DNA from: Acetobacteraceae bacterium
Lineage (GTDB): Bacteria > Pseudomonadota > Alphaproteobacteria > Acetobacterales > Acetobacteraceae
Length of the DNA stretch: 64,000 nt
NCBI GenBank assembly: GCA_030041375.1
Contig: JASHOA010000077.1
Location: 1-64,000 of the forward strand
Reading direction: 5' to 3'
A model generated the notes under the pieces. That model worked only from the letters and a program-made list of their open reading frames with translations. It was not told where the DNA came from and searched no databases. Position numbers and translations under genes: made by a program. The stretch's first letter is position 1. Each line of letters begins with the position of its first letter. Below, piece after piece: positions 1 to 6,851 of the stretch.

Positions 1-2
1 TC

Positions 3-347
3 AGCCTCGGCGGCATGTGGTCCGACTCCGGCTGCGAACGGCGTAATTCTGCGGTCGTGCTCTACCAGATGGGCGAGCACAAGGCCGCCGTGGCCCTGAT
101 GTGCCAGGACCGGCACGTTGCCGAGGCGATGCAGGCGGCCGGGGAACCGTGCCCCGGTGCGGCACCGGCAGTCTCCATGACCACGCCGAGCCAGCCCGTA
201 CGACCCGCCGCCGGCGCGCTCGCTACGGCGGCAACGCCGGCCAAACCGCCCGAGGCGGCGTGCCGCATGGTCTTCCACTACCCGACATTCCCTGACGGCA
301 AGCCGAATCCTGACGGCGCCGGCTGGATGCAGAAAGAGTGCGGCTGA
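3..347 (+). CDS. Unrecognised protein, C-terminal part (5' end outside window)
   Basis: The frame is open from the first bases of the window, so the visible ATG at 15 is probably internal and the gene starts upstream. The visible part is about 114 residues with five cysteines (for example the SDSGCERR region and a CPG near the middle). An Ala/Pro-rich linker follows, then a short tail ending in KECG. Paired cysteines with a Pro/Ala linker suggest an exported or periplasmic protein, but no signal peptide can be seen because the start is missing. I do not recognise the family. It is followed by a long stretch with few genes, so it gives no operon context. Confidence 0.5.
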   Translation, partial: SLGGMWSDSGCERRNSAVVLYQMGEHKAAVALMCQDRHVAEAMQAAGEPCPGAAPAVSMTTPSQPVRPAAGALATAATPAKPPEAACRMVFHYPTFPDGKPNPDGAGWMQKECG

Positions 348-1438
348 GCGGCATGAGGACCGGCGGCAGCGGCCGGGACGCAACAACCCGCCAACCATGA
401 TTCCCTGACCGGCAACGCCGGCAACACGAGGCGCCGACCCCCGCCGGCCGATCGTCACCAGTCTGCTCGAGCTTCATCTTCCGCGCGCAGAGGGTGTTGC
501 CCGAGATCGGCCAACGCGAAGAATTCTGCGCGCAGCTCGCAAGCCCGTCGGGAATACCGCGGTCGCCGCGCCGAGAACGCGGCGTATCACCTCGCCGGCA
601 TTGTCGGTCTTTTTTTTGGCGGCTGTTCACTCAGGAGCGGCGGGTGATCGGACCACCGCCTACTCTTCGTCCTCCCTGGCCGCGGAGACTTTCCGAGTCC
701 CAGGTTATGGGTCCCGCGCCTCGTTCCAGTTCGTTCGCCAGAAGGGAGTCGGCGCCTCGCTGCATCATGCGAGTTGCTCCCTCGGCCGAGTGGCAATCGT
801 CAGAAAAGTTGGCTGCGGCGAAATTCGTGCTACGCACGCGCCTCTCACCCTGCCGCGGCGACGCCGCTCAACCCTTTGTCCCGCGACATATCGACCGGCT
901 GAACCTGCTGCCGAGAGGCCCGGCGCTCGCGTAACATCGTAGCCCCCAGATCGGCAATGCTATAGACTACGCCAACGATTTCTTCAGCCCCGGCGCGATC
1001 GCCGGCCTTCTGCACTTCTGCGGCCAGTGCGGTCAGAGTGTTGATCGTCATTTGCCACCCGGCGCCCAGACCCACCAAAGACGCCCTGGAACTCATCCTC
1101 CTGCATGCACCCATATCGACTCATGCCTCCAGCCAAACGGGTTGCTCGTCTCAGCTTAGACGGTTACTCCGCCTTTGCTCGACCAACTCCAGGTTGCACA
1201 AAAAGAACGCCGCCATCACGTTAAGAATTGGGGCCGGTGCTTAACAATCCTGTTACTTCATACGGTCATCGCGATTTCGTGACCGTCCCGGCGCAATCCA
1301 GCCGGAGTGCGATGACCGGGTCGCTGTCGCAACGCGGCGCCGGCCGTCCCCATCGCTAGCCAGCAGTTCCACTTCCAACTGCCCTCGACAGGCCGGCAGC
1401 GAAAGGCTGACACTGGCCCCTGCTGACTCTGGCCCGCT
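348..1438. other. About 1.1 kb with little coding content
   Basis: No convincing gene spans this stretch. Open frames here lack a good ribosome binding site and a recognisable product, apart from one small minus-strand candidate at 845-1051. A run of eight T lies at 610-617, preceded by only a weak GC-rich inverted repeat, so a terminator for the upstream gene is possible but not convincing. I saw no tRNA. The rfbC promoter should lie near the 3' end, but I cannot assign boxes. Confidence 0.5.
845..1051 (-). CDS. Possible small hypothetical protein (68 aa)
   Basis: An ATG at 1051 opens a 68-codon frame beginning MTINTLTALAAEVQ. The product would be mostly helical, Ala/Glu-rich in the first half and Arg/Gln-rich in the second. 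A weak GGGTGG precedes the start. The first half has an amphipathic pattern and codon use typical of high-GC genes, which is why I list it, but I know no family match and the region around it is otherwise non-coding. It could equally be a chance frame in GC-rich DNA. Confidence 0.3.
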   Translation of the reverse strand: MTINTLTALAAEVQKAGDRAGAEEIVGVVYSIADLGATMLRERRASRQQVQPVDMSRDKGLSGVAAAG

Positions 1439-2008
1439 ATGGAAATCGAACGGCTCACCATCCCCGAGGTGCTGCTTTTTACCCCGCGCCGCTTCATCGA
1501 CGCACGCGGCTTCGTTTCCGAGACCTTCAAAAGGCGCCGCCTCGCCGAAGTCGGGATTGCGTTCGACTTCGTGCAGGACAATGACAGTTTCTCGCGAGAG
1601 AGCGGCACGATCCGGGCGCTGCACGCCCAGCAGGGGCCCGCGGTTCAGGGGAAGCTCGTGCGTGCCGTCAAGGGTGCCATCTGGGATGTTGCGGTCGATG
1701 CACGCCATGGCTCGCCGCATTTCGGCCGCCATGCCGGCGCCGAGTTGACTGCCGAAAACGGACGTCAGCTCTGGATTCCCCCCGGCTTCCTGCACGGCTT
1801 CTGCACCCTCGCACCCGACACCCTCGCCATCTACAAGATGACCGCCGAGTACGATCCGGCGCACGAGTGTGGAGTCCTCTGGAACGACCCGGATCTCGCC
1901 ATTCCCTGGCCGGTCGATCCGGCACGCGCGGTGGTCTCGGACAAAGACCGATTCCGCCCGCGCCTGGCCGACTGCCCGATCTGGTTCACCTATTCCCCAC
2001 CTCGATGA
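1439..2008 (+). CDS. rfbC: dTDP-4-dehydrorhamnose 3,5-epimerase (RmlC/RfbC)
   Basis: This cytosolic cupin epimerase makes dTDP-4-keto-L-rhamnose from dTDP-4-keto-6-deoxy-glucose, the third step of dTDP-L-rhamnose synthesis. The 189-residue length is normal. The family pattern is clear: an N-terminal DARGFVSETFK segment, the catalytic His within RALHAQ, KLVRAVKGAIWDVAVD, the IPPGFLHGF turn, the IYKMTAEYDPAHECG segment with the active-site Tyr, and the WNDPDLAIPWP end. The usual RGxHxQ reads RALHAQ here, a small departure next to the catalytic His. The stop overlaps the rfbD start (ATGA), so the two are co-transcribed. rfbA and rfbB are not in the window. Confidence 0.9.
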   Translation: MEIERLTIPEVLLFTPRRFIDARGFVSETFKRRRLAEVGIAFDFVQDNDSFSRESGTIRALHAQQGPAVQGKLVRAVKGAIWDVAVDARHGSPHFGRHAGAELTAENGRQLWIPPGFLHGFCTLAPDTLAIYKMTAEYDPAHECGVLWNDPDLAIPWPVDPARAVVSDKDRFRPRLADCPIWFTYSPPR

Positions 2009-2898
2009 CACGGCCAATCCTTGTCACCGGGGCAAGCGGCCAAGTCGGCACGGCTCTCACCCGTGCCGGGAAAGAGTGGGCTCTGAGCCCGGTGGGTCGG
2101 CCCGACTTCGATTTCGAGCGCCCGGCAGCAATCCCAGCCCTTTTCGCCACTCTCGCCCCGCGTGCCGTCGTCAATGCCGCTGCATATACTGCCGTAGACG
2201 CGGCGGAATCGGATGCTCCGGCGGCCTTTCGCGCCAACAAGGACGGCCCCGCCCTGCTCGCCCGCCTCTCTCGGGACGCGGATATCCCATTGATCCACAT
2301 CTCGACCGATTACGTCTTCGACGGCACCAAGGGCGCACCCTACCGGGAAACCGATCGCGTCGCCCCACTCGGCGTCTATGGTGCTTCCAAGCAGGCCGGT
2401 GAGGAGGAAGTGCTGAGGGCAGGCGGCAAGTCCCTCGTGCTTCGTACATCCTGGGTCATCTCGCCCACGGGACGGAACTTCGTGCACGCCATGCTTGCCG
2501 CGCGCGAAAAGACAAGCCGGCTCCGCGTGGTCGCCGACCAGCGTGGCCGGCCCACTTCTGCCTGCGACCTCGCTGACGCGATCCTCGCCATCGTCCACCA
2601 GATCGACCGCTGCGGCTGGCAGGAGCGTTATGCGGGTGTCTTCCATATCGCCGGCAGCGGCGAAACGACATGGCACGGGCTTGCCACCGCGATCTTCGAA
2701 GAGGCCGCCCGACATGGATTGGCCAAGCCCGAGATCGCGGCGATCGCCACTGCCGAGTGGCCGACCCCGGCGCGCCGACCGGCTGACTCGCGTCTCGACT
2801 GCAGCCGCCTTGCGGAGGTGTTCGGCCTTCGCCTGCCGCCCTGGCGCGCCAGCCTCGGCCCGATCATCGACGAGATCGTGCATGCCGGAAATCGCTGA
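2005..2898 (+). CDS. rfbD: dTDP-4-dehydrorhamnose reductase (RmlD/RfbD)
   Basis: This NAD(P)H-dependent short-chain reductase performs the last step of dTDP-L-rhamnose synthesis. The ATG at 2005 overlaps the rfbC stop and gives 297 residues, the usual family length. Visible features: an N-terminal Rossmann motif ILVTGASGQVGTAL, NAAAYTAVDAAESD, the STDYVFDGTKGAPYRE active-site block, and the catalytic YxxxK as YGASKQAGE. RTSWVISPTGRNFV and the C-terminal RPADSRLDCSR segment complete the family signature. The product supplies rhamnose for O-antigen or exopolysaccharide. A longer upstream in-frame start would run through rfbC and is rejected. Confidence 0.93.
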   Translation: MTRPILVTGASGQVGTALTRAGKEWALSPVGRPDFDFERPAAIPALFATLAPRAVVNAAAYTAVDAAESDAPAAFRANKDGPALLARLSRDADIPLIHISTDYVFDGTKGAPYRETDRVAPLGVYGASKQAGEEEVLRAGGKSLVLRTSWVISPTGRNFVHAMLAAREKTSRLRVVADQRGRPTSACDLADAILAIVHQIDRCGWQERYAGVFHIAGSGETTWHGLATAIFEEAARHGLAKPEIAAIATAEWPTPARRPADSRLDCSRLAEVFGLRLPPWRASLGPIIDEIVHAGNR

Positions 2899-3334
2899 GC
2901 CAAGTAGTCCAGAGCGGGTGGCGATTCGGCTCTCCGTCTTCAACGGGGGGCACTTCCTGGCGGAACAGCTTGATAGCCTGCTCGCCCAGACACATCGTTC
3001 CTGGCAGCTCTATTGGCGTGACGGCGGCTCAGAGGACTGCCCGGCTGCTCTGCTGTGTGCCTTCAGTGCTGGTCCGGCGAAGGGCGGCGTCACCGAGATG
3101 ACGGAATCTTTCGGCCGGCTCGGAGCCTTGCGAAGCTTTCTTGCCTTGCTGGCAGCCGTGCCACACCGCTCGGCAGTCGCCTTTGCCGACCAGGACGATG
3201 TCTGGCCAGCTGAGAAACTCACTCGTGGCCTGTCCGCGCTCGCCGCGGTGCCCGCCAACGTGCCTGCCCTTTATTGCATACACCAGACCCCCCTGGAGGC
3301 GGCCCTCTTCCGAATCTGGTTCCTGTTTGGATAG
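2882..3334 (+). pseudogene. Truncated family 2 glycosyltransferase
   Basis: A 150-codon frame starts with an ATG that overlaps the end of rfbD. Its first 110 residues resemble a GT2 rhamnosyltransferase: a nucleotide-binding start (IRLSVFNGGHFLAEQLDSLL), SLLAQTHRSWQLYWRDGGS, and the DxD-containing FADQDDVWPAEK. Intact members are about 300 residues. Here the frame ends soon after a degenerate ALYCIHQTPLEAAL segment, and the next gene begins 12 bases later. The acceptor half of the enzyme is missing, so I treat it as a decayed gene. Position after rfbCD fits a lost rhamnosyltransferase. Confidence 0.65.
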
Positions 3335-3346
3335 GGCCGCTCAACC

Positions 3347-4327
3347 GTGCGGGTGCATATCCAGAACGCTCTCGACAATCCGCTCTTCGCCATGACCGCC
3401 GTTCAGTGGCAGGAAGCTGCCGACCGCGCCGGGGAAAGCCACTCTGCCTACGCGCTCAGCATCGGCGAGACAGAGCAGGATCTCACCGCCGCGCTTGCTG
3501 AGGCAGAGGCGCTGATCACACCCCCCGCGCCACTTGCCGCCAGCCTCCCACTTGTCGCACCGGCGCTGCGATTGATTTTCTGCACGACCGCCGGTGCCGA
3601 TGCCCTGGCACCATTCGACCGTCTCCCACCCACCGCGGCGTTGGTCTGCAACCGCGGCATCCATGGCGAAAAGGCTGGCGAATACGCCACCATGGCGATC
3701 CTCATGCTGGCGATGCGCTTGCCGGCGTTTATCAGCGCCCAAAGCCGAAGCCTCTGGGAGCCGCGCTACACGCCGACACTTGCCGGTCGACGCCTTGCGG
3801 TACTCGGGCTCGGCACGCTCGGCGGCGCGATTGCGGCACGCGCGCGTTCCTTCGAAATGTCCGTCACCGGGATCAACCTCAGCGGGAGCGACCACCCCGC
3901 CTGCCACAGAACGCTTCCTGCTTCGGAACTGGATAGCGTGCTGCCGGAGACAGAATTCCTGCTGCTCGCCTGCCCATTGACTCCACTCACCCGCGGCATT
4001 TTGGACTACCGCCGACTGTCGCTGCTCCCTCCGGGCGCGGGGGTCGTGAATATCGGCCGGGGGGCGCTCATCGTCGAGGACGCGCTCACGGACCTGCTTT
4101 TCTCCGGCCATCTCGGCGGCGCCATTCTCGACGTCTTCGGTATGGAACCGCTGCCCCCCGTACATCGCTTCTGGCGCACCCCGAATCTGATCGTCACTCC
4201 GCACATTTCAGCGGACGATCCGACGACCTACAACCCGCGCACGCTCGATCGTTTCTTTACCGCCCTCGCCGCCCTTCGCCGCGGCGAGACCCCGCTCAAC
4301 ACCGTCGATCGCGCGCGCGGCTACTGA
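3347..4327 (+). CDS. D-isomer-specific 2-hydroxyacid dehydrogenase family protein
   Basis: The 326-residue product belongs to the NAD(P)-dependent D-2-hydroxyacid dehydrogenases (GyaR/SerA/GhrA group), which reduce 2-oxoacids such as glyoxylate or hydroxypyruvate. The Rossmann motif is VLGLGTLGGAIAARA in mid-protein. VNIGRGALIVEDAL, LDVFGMEPLPPVHRFW and the catalytic His in VTPHIS follow. The N-terminal half is less conserved, as is usual. The start is a GTG at 3347 (VRVHIQNALDNPLF). Substrate cannot be read from sequence. It follows the rhamnose genes but need not share their pathway. It converges with the minus-strand glycosyltransferase, only four bases away. Confidence 0.82.
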   Translation: MRVHIQNALDNPLFAMTAVQWQEAADRAGESHSAYALSIGETEQDLTAALAEAEALITPPAPLAASLPLVAPALRLIFCTTAGADALAPFDRLPPTAALVCNRGIHGEKAGEYATMAILMLAMRLPAFISAQSRSLWEPRYTPTLAGRRLAVLGLGTLGGAIAARARSFEMSVTGINLSGSDHPACHRTLPASELDSVLPETEFLLLACPLTPLTRGILDYRRLSLLPPGAGVVNIGRGALIVEDALTDLLFSGHLGGAILDVFGMEPLPPVHRFWRTPNLIVTPHISADDPTTYNPRTLDRFFTALAALRRGETPLNTVDRARGY

Positions 4328-4331
4328 ATCG

Positions 4332-5558
4332 TCAATCCGGGGAGACCAGCCGCCGGATCAAGCGGTCATAGGCGGCAAGATGATCCTCCATCCGGAGATG
4401 CTTCTCTGCATATCGGCGCGCAGCCGCCCCGAGCCGCTGAGCCAGCGATACATTCTCCAGCAGTTCGAGAATCCGGTCCGCCAGGAGCGTCGAATCGAGG
4501 CAAGGCGTCAAGAGCCCGGTATTGTGGTCGCGAACGAATTCTTTGACGGGTGCGGTGTCGCTCGCGATCACCGGTGCACCAACCGCCAATGCTTCGCGCA
4601 GCGACCAGGAGGCAACGAACGGGTAGGTCAGATAGACATGCGCATCCGTACGTTGCAGCAGCGCTAGGTAGTGATGGTACTCGATCTTGCCGGGGAAGTG
4701 CACCCGGGAGAGATCGAGCCGGCCCCGGAGCTCGCCTGTCAACCGCTCACGCCAGGTTCCCCCACCCGGCGGCTTCATCCCGTAGCTCACGTCGTCCCCG
4801 CCGATCAGCACGACCTGCACGTCCGCGCGTTCGGCCAGCACGCGCGGCAGTGCCCGCATCACGACATGAAACCCGCGATAGGGCTCGAGATTCCGCGACA
4901 CGTAAGTGACGAGCTTTTCGCCCGGTGCGATCCGGATGCCGCCTAGGTCAAGCGGCCTCCGTCGCGCCGCCGGCCGCGGCCGGCAGAGCCCGAGATCGAC
5001 CCCCTCCGGTAGCACCTCGAGGCACGCCCTTGCCCAGGGCGGGAAGATCGAGCGCTGCCAATGCGTCGGCGTCTGGCCACGACCATCCATCGTCAGGGCG
5101 AGCAGATTCACGACGTTCTTCGCCCTGATCCGCGCAAAGAGAGCCGGGTCCGGGGGGAACTCGGGATCGAAACCGACATCCACTCCATCGGTGTGATAGA
5201 AGAACTCGAAATATCCGAGCATCGGCACCCGCGGCCATACATCCTGGATGTTCAGAAGCTCGCCCCAGCCATGATGGCCGATGATGATGTCCGGGGTGAA
5301 GCCAAGCCGCTTCACCTTTACTGCTGTGCGTGCGACGGTTTCCGCGCGCAAGGAAGCGATCTCGAATTCCTGTGCGTCGGGATGCGTGCCGGCATTGACG
5401 GTGCGCGGCAGCCGATAGACGATTTTGCGCACGCCGCTCAGATGATTCGCATTCGGTTCGGAAATGAAGAGTATCTCATCCTGGTCGCGCGCCACCAGGT
5501 GTTTCACGAGATGCAGATACTGACCGGGAAAGTTCTGATGGACGAAGAGGAACTTCAC
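4332..5558 (-). CDS. Family 4 glycosyltransferase
   Basis: A retaining GT-B glycosyltransferase for surface polysaccharide. The protein begins with a short strand, VKFLFVHQNFPGQY, which is the usual N-terminus of this subgroup. A GT4 C-terminal Rossmann domain follows with VTYVSRNLEPYRGFHVVMRA, a VHFPGKIEYHHYLALLQ step and the donor-binding E-x7-E region (SWSLREALAVGAPVIASD). I prefer the GTG at 5558, which gives 408 residues; an ATG at 5606 would add 16 residues with no family resemblance. It is the last gene of a minus-strand set with the 341-residue protein and the 990-residue glycosyltransferase. Donor and acceptor are unknown. Confidence 0.85.
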   Translation of the reverse strand: MKFLFVHQNFPGQYLHLVKHLVARDQDEILFISEPNANHLSGVRKIVYRLPRTVNAGTHPDAQEFEIASLRAETVARTAVKVKRLGFTPDIIIGHHGWGELLNIQDVWPRVPMLGYFEFFYHTDGVDVGFDPEFPPDPALFARIRAKNVVNLLALTMDGRGQTPTHWQRSIFPPWARACLEVLPEGVDLGLCRPRPAARRRPLDLGGIRIAPGEKLVTYVSRNLEPYRGFHVVMRALPRVLAERADVQVVLIGGDDVSYGMKPPGGGTWRERLTGELRGRLDLSRVHFPGKIEYHHYLALLQRTDAHVYLTYPFVASWSLREALAVGAPVIASDTAPVKEFVRDHNTGLLTPCLDSTLLADRILELLENVSLAQRLGAAARRYAEKHLRMEDHLAAYDRLIRRLVSPD

Positions 5559-5728
5559 CTGTCGGCCGAGCTCACTGGAACCCGGAGCGCGATGATTCGC
5601 CCTCAACCCGCTCCGCGATTGTACTCTCGATCAATGGCGCGGCTTCAGCGAATCGCCCCGCAATTCCGCCTGAAGCCAGACCGTTTTAGCGGTCCGAGCC
5701 GAGGCAGAGAAGGTCCGAATCCGGGCCG

Positions 5729-6754
5729 CTACCGCCGGCGTGACAGCGCCTTGCCGAGCGGCCTTTCGGCGTGCTTGCCCGCAACCGAAGCAGCCGGATG
5801 ATGGCCCGGCCTCCCCGCCACCTGCCTTCCTGCCACCATAACCTCTGGCGGTGCACCGGCGACAACCGGCGCCGGCCGCACGGCCGCACGGCGCGACCTG
5901 AGGATCACCTGGAATGACTCGAGCGGGGCGAGGTTCTCCGCCTCGCACGCCTCGCCCGCTGCCACCGGGCCGACCATCGTTCCGTCCGTGAATGTCGCCG
6001 AATAGGCGCACTCGAAAGCCCCAGCGGCGGCCCCGCGCAGCCTGACCCTGAGCCCGAGCACCGGCAGCGCCATGCGCCGGCTCCCGCAGAATTGCCCACC
6101 CTGCGACCAGGGAGAAAGCCAGCCCCGCCCGAGCACTGCCTGGTACTCAAGATCCTCCGGCCGCATGTCCGGCGGGGGCGACATGGAAAACCCCTCGATC
6201 CATAGCTTGCTGCCGCGCTCGCCCACCCACTCGCCAAGCGCCCCGACGACATCTCCGCGCCTCTGCACGTGAGCAGTGACGCCGAGTTCGCCCGGCTCCC
6301 TTGCCGCGACGGCTGCCGGGGGAGGAGAGGCAACCGGAGCCGGCACCGCTGCCGACTTCGCTGCCGGCATCGGCCCCGGCAAGCCTTCGCCATTGGGCAG
6401 CGAGCCATGCGGCCGGATATCACCGAGCCGCACTACCTGCAGTTGCGGCAACGCCTCACTCCCGAGGACGGATTGGTACACCGTCACCAGCACCTGGGCC
6501 GGCCCCTCGGAGACCCGGATCAGTGCCGCGTCATTCCCGGTGGAGACCCATCCATCATCGCGGAAGCCGCTGATCTCCACCGCTCCGTTGCCTCCCTGAG
6601 CTCCTGGAGGAAGCGAAATGCGCACCCCAGGAAGCCCGGTCCTCGGGTTGGGTCCTCTCCCGTTGGTGGCATGGAAGACGCAATAGATGCCGGTTTCGAG
6701 CCGCATCAGATGCCCGGAGACCCTCAGTTCGGTGATGATCTTCTCGTCCGACAT
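5729..6754 (-). CDS. Conserved-looking hypothetical protein between two glycosyltransferases (341 aa)
   Basis: I do not recognise this family. ATG 6754 has GAGAG seven bases upstream, so I choose it over longer frames. Two globular, beta-rich parts are joined by a Pro/Ala linker at about residues 120-155. The N-part (about 1-115) contains ITELRVSGHLMRLE and ISGFRDDGWVSTG. The C-part (about 160-295) contains WIEGFSMSPPPDM, LEYQAVLGRGWLSPW and ECAYSATFTDGT. A basic, low-complexity tail closes the protein. No signal peptide or membrane segment is visible. Position between the GT4 gene and the large GT2/GT4 gene, same strand, suggests a role in the same glycan, perhaps carbohydrate binding or enzyme scaffolding; that is inference only. 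Confidence 0.7.
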   Translation of the reverse strand: MSDEKIITELRVSGHLMRLETGIYCVFHATNGRGPNPRTGLPGVRISLPPGAQGGNGAVEISGFRDDGWVSTGNDAALIRVSEGPAQVLVTVYQSVLGSEALPQLQVVRLGDIRPHGSLPNGEGLPGPMPAAKSAAVPAPVASPPPAAVAAREPGELGVTAHVQRRGDVVGALGEWVGERGSKLWIEGFSMSPPPDMRPEDLEYQAVLGRGWLSPWSQGGQFCGSRRMALPVLGLRVRLRGAAAGAFECAYSATFTDGTMVGPVAAGEACEAENLAPLESFQVILRSRRAAVRPAPVVAGAPPEVMVAGRQVAGRPGHHPAASVAGKHAERPLGKALSRRR

Positions 6755-6851
6755 GGCGATCTCTCGGCCAAAGCTCCGGCTCGGGCGAGCATGCCGCCCC
6801 AGGTCATGCAACCATCGCGCGTAATCAGAAGCGGGACTCTTGGCAGACCCG

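Noticed and set aside
494-934. A 146-codon plus-strand frame in the gene-poor 5' region
   Set aside because: Arg/Pro/Ser-rich composition with no domain resemblance and no ribosome binding site; typical of a chance frame in GC-rich DNA.
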